Assembly (NCBI GenBank): GCA_023404955.1
Contig: JAEXZY010000120.1
Span: 15,716-79,715, forward strand
Length of the DNA stretch: 64,000 nucleotides
Reading direction: 5' to 3'
From: Actinomycetes bacterium
GTDB taxonomy: Bacteria; Actinomycetota; Actinomycetes; Mycobacteriales; Mycobacteriaceae
Both the position numbers and the translations under genes were made by a program. The notes beneath the pieces were generated by a model. That model searched no databases. It saw only the letters and a list, made by a program, of their open reading frames with translations, and was not told the DNA's origin. Positions 17,130-26,072 of this stretch are shown here, piece by piece; positions within the stretch are counted from its first letter, which is position 1; every line of letters starts with the position of its first letter.

Positions 17130-17746
17130 CCGACCACGATCACGTGCAGCGTGCGCGGACCGTGCACGCCCTCCACGCGGTTCAACTCGATGTCACTGGT
17201 TGCGCTCGGCCCGCTGATCCACGTGAGCGGACGCGTGTGAACGCCTGACTCCATCAGGCGCGCAACAGCTTCCGGCACGTCGTCGACGATCTGGGCGGTA
17301 CGCACCACGCACACGTGCCGGTCGGGCACCAGGCTCAGCGCCCGCCTCCCCTGCCCCGCGCCGTGGTCCAGCACCAGCGTGCCGGTGTTCGCGATCGCCA
17401 CGGTCGCCGTGGTGACCACCGCGTCGACGTCGTCGAGTTCGGGTGCGGTGAGCCCGGTGTCACGCACCCACGGTGCAGCATCCGGCCAGGCCGCGCGCAC
17501 CGCGTCATCGGCGACCACCCTGCCGGCGCCGCGCAGTGCCGCGGTCACCGCCGCGGCGACGTCCGCCTCGGCGACCCGCTCCACCTGCGCCCGGTAGTCG
17601 GCCACCCGTGCACAGAACCGCTCGACCACGTCCTGGTCGCCGGTACCGACCGCGCGGCCGTACTGCCACGGCACCTCGCCCGGCGATGGCCGGTCGGCCA
17701 GCGCGGCGCGGATCCGGCCGAGGATCTCGGCGCGCGCGTCACTCAT
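17126..17746 (-). CDS. lutC: LutC, lactate utilisation protein C (LUD domain)
   Basis: Third subunit of the LutABC complex, which oxidises L-lactate to pyruvate without a flavin enzyme. 206 residues consisting of one LUD domain: an N-terminal helix MSDARAEILGRIRAAL, then TGLTAPELDDVDAVVTTATV and IANTGTLVLDHGAGQGRRAL, ending WISGPSATSDIELNRVEGVHGP-type sequence, the conserved LUD C-terminus. ATG at 17746 lies 8 nt inside the end of lutB; a longer frame upstream overlaps lutB coding sequence and was rejected. Co-translated with lutB and lutA. Confidence 0.93.
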   Translation of the reverse strand: MSDARAEILGRIRAALADRPSPGEVPWQYGRAVGTGDQDVVERFCARVADYRAQVERVAEADVAAAVTAALRGAGRVVADDAVRAAWPDAAPWVRDTGLTAPELDDVDAVVTTATVAIANTGTLVLDHGAGQGRRALSLVPDRHVCVVRTAQIVDDVPEAVARLMESGVHTRPLTWISGPSATSDIELNRVEGVHGPRTLHVIVVG

Positions 17747-19208
17747 GGCCACCGCCGGTGCGCTCCCACCAGGACCGGAACGACTCGGCGGGCGGTACCG
17801 GCGCATCGCGGGCGCCGGACCAGGCACTCGCGGGCCAGGGCAGCGACGTCAACCGATCCTTGGCTCCAAACAGCTTGCTGCGCAGCACTTTTCCGCCGAA
17901 ACCGCCGGCCTTCTCGAGCGCTTCCAGGCGTCGGTGGTCGGCCATCAGCCAGCTCGCCGCCATCATCGCCGCCTGCTCGCCCGAGGGCAGGCCGCCGCGC
18001 TGTTCGTCCACGATGCGGGTGCGCAGGTGCACGAGCATCGACGGGATGTCGATGCGCACCGGGCACACGTCGAAGCACGCACCGCACAGGCTCGACGCAT
18101 AGGGCAGTGACTTGTCGACGGCGCTGCCGGTCCCCCGCAGCTGCGGGGTCAGCACGGCGCCGATCGGCCCCGGGTACACCGAGCCGTACGCGTGCCCGCC
18201 GGTGCGCTCGTAGACCGGGCACACGTTCAGGCATGCCGAGCAGCGGATGCAGCGCAGCGCATCGCGGCCGGCCGGATCGGCCAGCACGTCGGTGCGGCCG
18301 TTGTCGAGCAGCACGATGTGCACGGTGCGCGGGCCGTCACCGTCGGCGGGTCCCGTCCACACCGACGTGTACGGGTTCTCCCGCTCACCGGTGCTGCTGC
18401 GTGGCAGGACCTGCAGCATCACTTCCAGGTCGCGCCACGACGGCAGCACCTTCTCGATGCCGACCACCGAGATCAGCGTCTCGGGCAGGGTCAGGCACAT
18501 CCGTCCGTTGCCCTCGGACTCGACCACCACGAGGCTGCCGGTGTCGGCGATCGCGAAGTTGGCACCGGACACGGCGACCCGGGCTCGCAGGAACTTGTCC
18601 CGCAGGTGCAGGCGCGCGGCGTCGGCCAGCCGCCGTGGATCGTCGGTCAGGTCCGGCGGTGCGGGCCGCCCGACCCGCCCCATCTCGCGTAGGAAGATCT
18701 CCCGCACCTCGGCGCGGTTGCGGTGGATCGCCGGCACCAGGATGTGGCTGGGCCAGTCGTCGCCGAGTTGCACGATCAGCTCGGCCAGATCGGTTTCCCA
18801 CGCGTCGATGCCGGCGGCGGCGAGCGCTTCGTTCAGCGCGATCTCCTGGGTGGCCATCGATTTGACCTTGACGACCTCGGACGCGCCCTGCGCCAGGACC
18901 AGCCCGACGACGATGCGGTTGGCCTCGGCCGCGTCGCGCGCCCAGTGCACCGTGGCCCCGGCCGCTGTCGCGTTCGCCTCGAACGCCTCCAGGTGCTCGT
19001 CGAGCCGGTGCAGCGCGGCGTCTTTGATCGCGGCAGCGGCCAGCCGCAGCTCCTCCCAGTTGGCGAGCTCCCCCACGACGGCGGCCCGCTTGGCGCGGAT
19101 GGCGCCGGTCGCGTGGGCCAGGTTGCGGCGCAACACCGAGTTGCCCAGTGCCGCGCGGGCCGCGACGGGGAAGGCCGGGAAGGCGGGGACCCCCAGGAAT
19201 TCGGTCAT
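17739..19208 (-). CDS. lutB: LutB, lactate utilisation iron-sulfur protein
   Basis: Central subunit of the lactate oxidation complex, 489 residues. It combines an N-terminal LUD domain (about 60-300; VKVKSMATQEIALNEAL, GANFAIADTGSLVVVE) with a ferredoxin-like part holding two Cys clusters, CIRCSACLNVCPVY and CGACFDVCPV, which would carry two [4Fe-4S] centres, and a C-terminal LutB tail (SWWERTGGGHE). ATG at 19208 (MTEFLGVPAFP) overlaps the lutA stop as ATGA. The start of lutC lies within its last 8 nt. No lactate permease or regulator is adjacent, unlike many lut loci. Confidence 0.95.
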   Translation of the reverse strand: MTEFLGVPAFPAFPVAARAALGNSVLRRNLAHATGAIRAKRAAVVGELANWEELRLAAAAIKDAALHRLDEHLEAFEANATAAGATVHWARDAAEANRIVVGLVLAQGASEVVKVKSMATQEIALNEALAAAGIDAWETDLAELIVQLGDDWPSHILVPAIHRNRAEVREIFLREMGRVGRPAPPDLTDDPRRLADAARLHLRDKFLRARVAVSGANFAIADTGSLVVVESEGNGRMCLTLPETLISVVGIEKVLPSWRDLEVMLQVLPRSSTGERENPYTSVWTGPADGDGPRTVHIVLLDNGRTDVLADPAGRDALRCIRCSACLNVCPVYERTGGHAYGSVYPGPIGAVLTPQLRGTGSAVDKSLPYASSLCGACFDVCPVRIDIPSMLVHLRTRIVDEQRGGLPSGEQAAMMAASWLMADHRRLEALEKAGGFGGKVLRSKLFGAKDRLTSLPWPASAWSGARDAPVPPAESFRSWWERTGGGHE

Positions 19209-19951
19209 GCGGGATGCTCCTCGGTGCTGGCGAGCACCTGCGCCAGGTGCAGTACCCGCACACCGGCGCGCTGGCGTGACAGCAGCCCACCGATATGGGC
19301 GAGGCACGAATTATCCCCGGCGACAAGCACTTCGGCGCCGGTGTTGCGGACCGCTCGGGCTTTGTCGGAGCCCATCGCGACCGAGGTGTCGGCGTTCTTC
19401 AGCGCGAACGTGCCTCCGAATCCGCAGCACTGCTCGGCCTGCGCCAGCTCGACCAGGTCGATACCGCGCACCGCGGCGAGGAGCTGCTGCGGACGGTCCC
19501 CCACCCCCAGCAGACGTAACGAGTGACACGTCGGGTGGTAGGTGACCCGGTGCGGGAAGTACGCGCCCACGTCGGTGACACCGAGCACGTCGACCAGGAA
19601 CTCGGAGAGCTCGTAGACGGTGGGCACCACCGTCGCCACCCGCGCCGTCAGCTCGTCGTCACCGGAGCGTGCGGCGACGTCGCGGTGTTGGTGGCGCACC
19701 GAACCGACGCAGGAGCCGGTCGGGGCGACCACCGCGTCGTACCCGGCGAAGGCCGCCGTGAACGCGCGCACGGCGGGCACCGCCTCCGCGGCGTATCCGG
19801 TGTTGGTGAACATCTGCCCACAACAGGTCTGGTCACGCGGGAAGTCGACGTCGCAGCCGAGGCGGCGCAGAAGCCGGACAACGGCTTTCGGCGTCTCCGG
19901 CCACATCAGGTCGTTGTAGCAGGCGGCGAACAGCGCCACCCGCATGCTCAT
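19205..19951 (-). CDS. lutA: LutA, lactate utilisation protein with two CCG domains
   Basis: First subunit of LutABC, 248 residues. Two cysteine-rich CCG domains are visible: the first has FAACYNDLMWP and DQTCCGQMFTNTG, the second YHPTCHSLR and EQCCGFGGTFALK. Such domains bind a Fe-S cluster and hand electrons on in glycolate/lactate oxidases and heterodisulfide reductases. Start at 19951 (MSMRVALF), or the second ATG at 19945. A CAAGAT box 6 nt upstream could give a leaderless transcript. First gene of the minus-strand lut operon; divergent from the coiled-coil gene at 20001 with 49 bp between. Confidence 0.94.
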   Translation of the reverse strand: MSMRVALFAACYNDLMWPETPKAVVRLLRRLGCDVDFPRDQTCCGQMFTNTGYAAEAVPAVRAFTAAFAGYDAVVAPTGSCVGSVRHQHRDVAARSGDDELTARVATVVPTVYELSEFLVDVLGVTDVGAYFPHRVTYHPTCHSLRLLGVGDRPQQLLAAVRGIDLVELAQAEQCCGFGGTFALKNADTSVAMGSDKARAVRNTGAEVLVAGDNSCLAHIGGLLSRQRAGVRVLHLAQVLASTEEHPA

Positions 19952-19987
19952 ACGGACATCTTGACCACCGTAGCCGACCGGGCGGGT

Positions 19988-19993
19988 CATACT
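19988..19993 (+). promoter_or_regulatory. -10 element before the coiled-coil/DUF2252 pair
   Basis: CATACT ends 7 nt before ATG 20001 and there is no RBS, as expected for a leaderless start. Confidence 0.4.
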
Positions 19994-20000
19994 GGCCGAC

Positions 20001-20375
20001 ATGGCAGATCGAAGCGGCAAACCCGTGCGCACCGGATCGGAGCGGATCCGCAAGCTGGCGCAGGCCGCGCTCAACGCCGACGTCACCGTCGAGCAGGTCG
20101 ACACGATCCTGGAGGGATTGAGCGAGACACTCGAGGACCTCGACAAGTCCACCGGCAACCTGGATGCCACGCTGGCCCGGTTCAACGACACCATCAGCAG
20201 CATCGACGAACTGGCGCCCCGCCTGATCGCGGTGGTCGACCGCCTGGAGGGCATCGTGACACGGGTCGAGCGGATCGTCGGAGTGGGCGAGTCGCTGGTC
20301 GCACCGCTGGCCATCACCGACCAGGTCGTGCGCGGGGTGATGGGCAGAGTGATGCGCGGCGCGGGGCTGGGCTGA
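20001..20375 (+). CDS. Small predicted coiled-coil protein of unknown function
   Basis: 124 residues, soluble, no cysteine. After a basic N-terminus (MADRSGKPVRTGSERIRK) most of the chain shows heptad-like spacing of hydrophobic residues, for instance VEQVDTILEGLSETLEDLD, NLDATLARFNDTISSIDEL and LIAVVDRLEGIVTRVERIV, suggesting a long helix that dimerises or lies on a membrane surface. The last 25 residues (LVAPLAITDQVVRGVMGR) could be amphipathic. I do not recognise a named family; similar short proteins occur next to various mycobacterial genes. Its stop overlaps the DUF2252 start by one base (TGATG), so the two are translationally coupled and probably work together. Confidence 0.7.
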   Translation: MADRSGKPVRTGSERIRKLAQAALNADVTVEQVDTILEGLSETLEDLDKSTGNLDATLARFNDTISSIDELAPRLIAVVDRLEGIVTRVERIVGVGESLVAPLAITDQVVRGVMGRVMRGAGLG

Positions 20376-21682
20376 TGCCCGACGAGCGGGAGTCACAGAT
20401 CGTCGGCATCCTGGTGGACGCGTTCGACGACCTGATGAGCGCCGACCCCGACGCGTTCCGCACCAAGTTCCGCAAGATGGCGGCCGATCCGTTCGCGTTC
20501 TTCCGCGGCAGCGCATGCGTGTTCTACGCCGACGTCGCGGCGCGCGACGACCGGTGGGCCGACGAGCGCACCGGCCGAGTCTGGATCCAGGGCGACCTAC
20601 ACGCCGAGAACTTCGGCACGTACATGGACGGCGCCGGCGTGCTGATCTTCGACGTCAACGACTTCGACGAGGCGTTCGTCGGACACTTCACCTGGGACGT
20701 GCAGCGGTTCGCTGCCAGTCTCGCGCTGATGTGTTGGCAGAAGGCGCTCTCCGACGAGCAGATCTCCTCACTGATCGCGGCGTTCGCCGAGGCGTACGTG
20801 AAGCAGGTTCGATGGTTCACCGAGACCGACGACGACGCCTCGTTCTCGCTGAACCTCGACACCGCCCGAGGGGCGGTGCTCGCGGCATTGCAGTCGGCGC
20901 GCCTGTCCACCCGCTCGGAGATGCTCGACCGCATCACGGTCGTCGACGAATGCGACCGCCGGCTGCGGGAACGGCCGGGGGCGCGGCGCCTCGACGGCGA
21001 GGAGCGCGACAGGGTCATCGAGGCCTTCCACCGCTATCTGGACACGATCCCGGAGGCGCAGCGCTTCCGCGGAATCGCCTACGACGTCAAGGATGTGACC
21101 GCGAACTCGGGTTTCGGGATCGGCAGCGCGGGCCTACCCGCGTACACGATCCTGATCGAGGGCTTTAACCAGGCGCTGGACAACGACGTCGTGCTGTCGA
21201 TGAAGCAGGGCAACGTCGCGGCTCCCAGCCGGGTCGTCGACGACGAGGAGGTCCACGACTATTTCCAGCACCACGGGCACCGCACCGCGGTGTCGCAGCG
21301 CGCGCTGCAGGCCCACGCCGACCCGCTGCTCGGGTACACCGACATCGATGGCGTCGGGTTCGTGGTGAGCGAGATCTCGCCCTATGAGGCCGATCTCGAT
21401 TGGACCGAGCTGACCGAGCCCGATGAGCTGACGGAGGTCGTCACTCAACTCGGCCAGGCGGTCGCGAAGGTGCACTGCGTCAGCGACTCCGACAGCGATC
21501 AGACGCTCGTCGGGTTCCAGACCGAGGAGGCCATCGTCGCAGCGATCGGCGACGACGAGGACGCGTTCGTCGCCGACATCGTGGCGTTCGGGCTGGAATA
21601 CGCAGCCGTCGCCCGCGACGACCACCGGCACTTCGTGGAGGCGTTCCGCGAGGGCCGAATCCCCGGGGTGACGGCGACCTAG
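20375..21682 (+). CDS. DUF2252 domain protein
   Basis: 435 residues matching the DUF2252 family, whose fold is thought to resemble aminoglycoside/choline kinases but whose function is not established. Visible: ADPFAFFRGSACVFYAD, WIQGDLHAENFGTYMD (kinase-like catalytic-loop look) and FDVNDFDEAFVGHFTWDVQR (DFD-like metal-binding stretch), later RGIAYDVKDVTANSGFGIGS and VLSMKQGNVAAPSRV. Coupled by a one-base overlap to the coiled-coil protein upstream. Convergent with ppc, with only 6 nt between the two stops. Kinase-type phosphotransfer is inference. Confidence 0.88.
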   Translation: MPDERESQIVGILVDAFDDLMSADPDAFRTKFRKMAADPFAFFRGSACVFYADVAARDDRWADERTGRVWIQGDLHAENFGTYMDGAGVLIFDVNDFDEAFVGHFTWDVQRFAASLALMCWQKALSDEQISSLIAAFAEAYVKQVRWFTETDDDASFSLNLDTARGAVLAALQSARLSTRSEMLDRITVVDECDRRLRERPGARRLDGEERDRVIEAFHRYLDTIPEAQRFRGIAYDVKDVTANSGFGIGSAGLPAYTILIEGFNQALDNDVVLSMKQGNVAAPSRVVDDEEVHDYFQHHGHRTAVSQRALQAHADPLLGYTDIDGVGFVVSEISPYEADLDWTELTEPDELTEVVTQLGQAVAKVHCVSDSDSDQTLVGFQTEEAIVAAIGDDEDAFVADIVAFGLEYAAVARDDHRHFVEAFREGRIPGVTAT

Positions 21683-21688
21683 CCGGAG

Positions 21689-24493
21689 CTAACCGCTGTT
21701 GCGCAGCGCGGTGGCCAGCCCGCTCATCGTCAGCAGGATGCCCCGCTGCACCAGCTCGTCCTCATCGCCCGAGCGGTAGCGGCGCAGCAGTTCGACCTGC
21801 AGGTGGTTCAGCGGCTCCAGGTACGGGAAGCGGTTGAACACCGATCGCGCCAACGCCGGGTTGTCGGCCAGCAGATCGTCCTGTCCGGTGATCAGCTTGT
21901 GCATCCGGATGGTGCGGGCGTGCTCGTCGACGATCTTGTCGAACACCCGGTGCCGCAGCTCGACGTCCTCGACCAGTTCGGCGTAGCGCGCCGCCAGCCC
22001 CAGGTCCGACTTGGCCAGCACCTGCGCCATGTTCGACAGCACCGTCGCGAAGAAGGGCCACCGGCGGTAGAGGTCCTGCAGCACCTCCAGCCGCGCGTCA
22101 CTGTCGGGGCCGTCGCCGATGTAGTCCTCGAACGCGGTGCCGGTGCCGTACCAGCCGGGCAGCATGACCCGCGACTGGCTCCAGGCCAACACCCATGGGA
22201 TGGCCCGGAGGTCCGAGATCGACGTGGTGGGCTTGCGCGAGGTCGGCCTGCTGCCGATGTTCAGGGCGCCGATCTCGCTGACCGGCGTCGAGGCCTTGAA
22301 GTAGTCGACGAATCCCGGTGTGTCGTGGACCAATTCGGCGTATGCGCGCTGTGCACGGGCCGCCAGGTCGTCGAGGACCGCGTAGGCCGGTTCGGCCTCG
22401 TCGCCGAGGCCCTCGACGTCGAGCAGCGTGGCCTCGAGCGTGGCGGCCAGCAGCGTCTCCAGGTTGCGGTGCGCCAGGCGGGGTTCGGCGTACTTCGCGC
22501 CGATCACCTCCCCCTGCTCGGTGATGCGCAGCGAACCGTTGACCGCACCCGGCGGCTGGGCCAGGATCGCGTCGTAGCTCGGTCCGCCGCCACGGCCGAC
22601 GGTGCCGCCGCGGCCGTGGAAGAGCCGCAACCGGATTCCGGCCGTGCGCGCCGTTTCGACGAGATCCAACTCCGCTCGGTACAGCGCCCAGTTCGCGGCG
22701 AGGTACCCGCCGTCCTTGTTCGAATCGGAGTAGCCGAGCATCACCTCCTGGCTGTCCCCACGGGCCGCCACCATGGCCCGGTAGAGCGGAAGGTCCAGCG
22801 CAGCCTGCATGATCGCCGACCCGTGCTGCAAATCGTCGATCGTCTCGAACAGCGGCACGATGCCGACGGGCGCGTAGGGCTTTTCCCCCGAAACATCCAA
22901 CAGCCCGGCTTCTTTCAGCAGCAGTGCCGCCTCGAGCATGTCCGACACCGACTGACACATCGAGATGATGTAGTTGGGCACCGCGGCGGGCCCGAACACG
23001 TGCACCGCACGCGCGGCGGCGATCACGATGTCGAGTTCCTTGCGGGCCAGCTCGGACAGCTGCGCACCCGGGCCGATCAGCGGGCGGCGGGTGGCGAGCT
23101 CGGCGGCGAGCAGATCGACCCGCTCGTCCTCGCCCAGCGACGCGTAGTCGGAGTGCACGCCGGCCCAGGCCAGCAACTCGGCGACAACCTCCTCGTGCAT
23201 GTCGGAGTTCTGCCGCATGTCCAGACCGCTGAGGTGGAACCCGAAGACGCGCACCGCTTCCCGCAGGCGTGCCAACCGGTCGTCGGCGAGCACCGCGCTG
23301 CCGTTGGCCCGCAGCGAGGCATCGACGGCGTCGAGATCGGCGGACAGCTCGGCCGGTGTTTCGTACGGCGGCATGCCGAGGTCGAGCTGGTGTTCGGGTT
23401 GCCGGTCCAGGATCTGGCGGGCGGTCGCGGTCAACCGCGCGTGCACGACCCGCAGTGCGCGCCGATAGGGCTCGTCGGCACGCGCGGGCTCGGCGCACGC
23501 ATCGGCCAGGGCGGCCAGCTCCTCGCTGACGTGAACCAGCCGGACCGACATCGACAGCTCCTGCTCGAGGGCGGTCAGCTCGGCGAAGTAGTGCGTGAAG
23601 GCGGTGAAAGCCGCACTGCCCGTGGCCATCCGGACGATCTCGGCAGTCACGTTCGGATTGCCGTCCCGGTCCCCGCCGATCCACGAGCCCGGGCGCAGGA
23701 TCGGCTCGCGCAGCAGGTCAGCATCGGGCCAGCGGCTCTGCAGCGCGGCCCGCACCTCGGCGTTGACCCGCGGGATGACCTCCAGGAACGCCGCCGGGTA
23801 GTACCGCAGGCCGGTTTCGATCTCGTCGGAGATCTTCAGGCGGGACAACCGGATCAGTGCGGTCTGCCACAGCGTCAGGATGTGACGGCGCAACTCGAGC
23901 TCGATGTCGCGGCCGTCCTCGGTGTGGGTGAGCCCGCGCAGCCGCATCCGCATCAGTTCGGTGATGCGGTGCTGGGTGTCGAACACCGTGCGGCGCCGTG
24001 TCTCGGTGGGGTGCGCGGTGATGACCGGGGCGACCAGCGCCCCCTCGAGGGCCTCTGCCACTTCCTCGGCGTCGAGGTCGGCGTCGTCGAGCTTGAGGTA
24101 GGTCGCGGCCAGGGTGCTGTTCTGCGGCGGTTCCCCGGCCGCCTCGTGCACGGCTCGCCGCCGTTCGCGGTGGATGTCCTCAGCGACGTTGGCCAGCAAC
24201 GCGAAATGGGTGAACGCGCGGATCACCGGGATCGCCTGGCGGGCATCGATGCCGTCGAACAGTTGCGCCAGTTCGGCCCGGTCGATCTCGGAGCGGCGCA
24301 CCCGGAACGACTCCACCCGGGCCTGCTCGATGAGGCCGAACGTCTCGTCGCCGTTCTGTTCACGCACGGTGTCGCCGAGGATCGCGCCCAGCAGGCGGAT
24401 GTCCTCCCGCATCGGCTCGGTGGCCTCGCGGCCCACCTGGGTGCGCTGGACGGCTCCGATGGGTTCGAGCAGGCTGTCGATTGTCGGCGGCAT
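21689..24493 (-). CDS. ppc: Phosphoenolpyruvate carboxylase
   Basis: Anaplerotic enzyme forming oxaloacetate from PEP and bicarbonate; 934 residues. Catalytic motifs are intact: VITAHPTETRRRTV with the key His, GSWIGGDRDGNPNVT, GYSDSNKDGGYLAANW and the Gly-rich loop FHGRGGTVGRGGGP, ending in NSG where many homologues have NTG. The long frame continues upstream of 24493, but MPPTIDSLLEPIG is preceded by a -10-like GATACT 7 nt away, so the ATG at 24493 is chosen. Present in M. leprae and fast growers but, as I recall, missing from M. tuberculosis. Divergent from an FAD enzyme across 60 bp with an 18-bp palindrome. Confidence 0.96.
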   Translation of the reverse strand: MPPTIDSLLEPIGAVQRTQVGREATEPMREDIRLLGAILGDTVREQNGDETFGLIEQARVESFRVRRSEIDRAELAQLFDGIDARQAIPVIRAFTHFALLANVAEDIHRERRRAVHEAAGEPPQNSTLAATYLKLDDADLDAEEVAEALEGALVAPVITAHPTETRRRTVFDTQHRITELMRMRLRGLTHTEDGRDIELELRRHILTLWQTALIRLSRLKISDEIETGLRYYPAAFLEVIPRVNAEVRAALQSRWPDADLLREPILRPGSWIGGDRDGNPNVTAEIVRMATGSAAFTAFTHYFAELTALEQELSMSVRLVHVSEELAALADACAEPARADEPYRRALRVVHARLTATARQILDRQPEHQLDLGMPPYETPAELSADLDAVDASLRANGSAVLADDRLARLREAVRVFGFHLSGLDMRQNSDMHEEVVAELLAWAGVHSDYASLGEDERVDLLAAELATRRPLIGPGAQLSELARKELDIVIAAARAVHVFGPAAVPNYIISMCQSVSDMLEAALLLKEAGLLDVSGEKPYAPVGIVPLFETIDDLQHGSAIMQAALDLPLYRAMVAARGDSQEVMLGYSDSNKDGGYLAANWALYRAELDLVETARTAGIRLRLFHGRGGTVGRGGGPSYDAILAQPPGAVNGSLRITEQGEVIGAKYAEPRLAHRNLETLLAATLEATLLDVEGLGDEAEPAYAVLDDLAARAQRAYAELVHDTPGFVDYFKASTPVSEIGALNIGSRPTSRKPTTSISDLRAIPWVLAWSQSRVMLPGWYGTGTAFEDYIGDGPDSDARLEVLQDLYRRWPFFATVLSNMAQVLAKSDLGLAARYAELVEDVELRHRVFDKIVDEHARTIRMHKLITGQDDLLADNPALARSVFNRFPYLEPLNHLQVELLRRYRSGDEDELVQRGILLTMSGLATALRNSG

Positions 24494-24500
24494 GGTGCCC

Positions 24501-24506
24501 AGTATC
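24501..24506 (-). promoter_or_regulatory. -10 element of a probable leaderless ppc promoter
   Basis: GATACT on the minus strand ends 7 nt before the ppc ATG at 24493; no RBS is visible. Confidence 0.45.
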
Positions 24507-24533
24507 GACGCAGCCAGATGGGGACGCACGGCG

Positions 24534-24551
24534 AGCCACGGTAGCGTGGCT
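24534..24551. promoter_or_regulatory. 18-bp inverted repeat between ppc and the FAD enzyme gene
   Basis: AGCCACG-GTAG-CGTGGCT, a perfect 7-bp inverted repeat with a 4-bp spacer. It contains the TAGCGT -10 box (24542-24547) of the FAD enzyme gene, 6 nt before ATG 24554, and sits about 35-55 nt upstream of the presumed ppc transcription start. A protein bound here could repress one gene and influence the other. The regulator is unknown. Confidence 0.5.
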
Positions 24552-24553
24552 GG

Positions 24554-25801
24554 ATGAGCGTCCCTGAAGCTGAGGTCGTGGTCGTCGGCGCGGGTCTCGC
24601 CGGATTGCGGTGTGCGTCGGTGCTCGTCGATGCGGGGCGAGAGGTGCAGGTGTGGGAGGCCGCCGACGACGTGGGCGGCCGCATCCGGACCGACGTCGTC
24701 GACGGCTTCCGGTGTGATCGCGGCTTCCAGGTGCTCAATCCCGCCTACCCGGAATTGGACCGCTGCGTCGACGTGGCCGGCTTGCGGCTGCAGCCGTTCG
24801 GCGCCGGGGTCGGGGTGCGCCGCGAACGCGGTGACGTGGTGTTGGCCCATCCGCTGCGATCGCCTAGACGCGTGCCGGCCATGCTGGCCCGCCGGGCCGT
24901 CGCACCCCGCGACGTGTTGGCGCTGACGCGCTGGGCGCACGGCGCGCTGCGGCCGGGGCACCTGAAGCGAGGCGGCGACACCTCACTGGTCGCCGCGCTG
25001 GACCGCAGCGGCGTGTCGGGCGAGGTTCGCCGGGTGATCGACCGGTTCCTGTCCGGCGTCGTGCTCGACGACTCCGGTGCGACGTCGAACGCGTTCGCGC
25101 TGCTGCTGGTGCGCACCTTTGCGCTCGGTGTGCCCGCGCTGCCCGCCGAAGGGATGGCCGCGCTGCCCCGCCAGCTGGCCGCACCGCTGGGTGAGCGCGT
25201 GGCGCTGCGGCGCCGGGTCGTCGACATCGTCCGGGCGGGTTCCGGCTGGCAGGTGACGGCGGACGACGGCAGCCGCGTGCAGGCCCGCGAGGTGGTGGTC
25301 GCCACCGACGCCCCCGCGGCCGCGCAATGGATCGGCGGCACCCCGGCAGCGATGCACGGCGTTGTCACGGATTGGTGGGCCACCGACCAGCCGTGGCACG
25401 GGCCGCCGATGCTGTGGGTGGACGGCAGGCCCGGTGCAACCGGCCCGGTGGTGAACACTGCCGTCATCAGCGCCGCAGCGCCCAGCTATGCACCGCCGGG
25501 GCGACACCTGATCGCGGCGTCAGCGCTGCTCGGGCCGGGCCGTTCCGAGCCGACCGAGGAGCAGATGCGCGCGCACGCGGCCACGATCCTGGGGGTCGTC
25601 GCGACGGACTGGCAGCCGGTGATCCGGCATGTGGTGCCCGACGCGTTGCCGCCTCAGCTTCCGCCGCTGGTGGTCCGCAAGCCGGTGCGCGACCCGTCGG
25701 GGCTGTGGGTGTGCGGCGATCACCGCGACACCGCGTCGATTCAGGGTGCGCTGGTCAGTGGCCGACGAGCGGCCGAAGGTGTGCTGCGCGCGCTGACGTG
25801 A
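24554..25801 (+). CDS. FAD-dependent oxidoreductase, amine-oxidase/phytoene-desaturase-like
   Basis: 415 residues. N-terminal FAD-binding Rossmann motif VVVVGAGLAGLRCASVL with a second-strand Glu in VWEAADDVGGRI, the GGR(I) dinucleotide signature of the monoamine oxidase/phytoene desaturase superfamily. The C-terminal flavin-contacting stretch is GLWVCGDHRDTASIQGALVSGRRAAEGVL. The middle is variable and likely sets the substrate; carotenoid, sterol or amine are all possible. No carotenoid genes are nearby. Probably leaderless from TAGCGT. It diverges from ppc and converges on secG, leaving 6 nt between stops. Confidence 0.85.
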   Translation: MSVPEAEVVVVGAGLAGLRCASVLVDAGREVQVWEAADDVGGRIRTDVVDGFRCDRGFQVLNPAYPELDRCVDVAGLRLQPFGAGVGVRRERGDVVLAHPLRSPRRVPAMLARRAVAPRDVLALTRWAHGALRPGHLKRGGDTSLVAALDRSGVSGEVRRVIDRFLSGVVLDDSGATSNAFALLLVRTFALGVPALPAEGMAALPRQLAAPLGERVALRRRVVDIVRAGSGWQVTADDGSRVQAREVVVATDAPAAAQWIGGTPAAMHGVVTDWWATDQPWHGPPMLWVDGRPGATGPVVNTAVISAAAPSYAPPGRHLIAASALLGPGRSEPTEEQMRAHAATILGVVATDWQPVIRHVVPDALPPQLPPLVVRKPVRDPSGLWVCGDHRDTASIQGALVSGRRAAEGVLRALT

Positions 25802-25807
25802 GCCAGC

Positions 25808-26041
25808 TCAGCTGTACTTGATCTGCAGCGCCATGCCGATGATGGAGACCACCCAGATACCGGTGATGAACAGCGTCAACCGGTCCAGGTTCTTCTCGAC
25901 CACGGTGGAGCCCGAGAGGCTGGATTGGACGCCGCCACCGAAGAGGCTGGACAGACCGCCACCCTTGGCGCGGTGCAGCAGAACCAAGAGCACGACCAGC
26001 ACGCTGGTCACGACCAGGATGATCTGCAGGGCCAATTCCAT
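25808..26041 (-). CDS. secG: Preprotein translocase subunit SecG
   Basis: Small membrane subunit of the SecYEG channel, 77 residues (Rv1440 counterpart). Two hydrophobic helices, ILVVTSVLVVLLVLLHRA and LTLFITGIWVVSIIGMALQI, flank the typical loop KGGGLSSLFGGGVQSS. It follows tpiA by 31 nt in the gap-pgk-tpiA-secG block, the usual actinobacterial arrangement. Confidence 0.95.
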   Translation of the reverse strand: MELALQIILVVTSVLVVLLVLLHRAKGGGLSSLFGGGVQSSLSGSTVVEKNLDRLTLFITGIWVVSIIGMALQIKYS

Positions 26042-26072
26042 GGCCGCCAGACTACAGGGCGCAGATCTCCGG

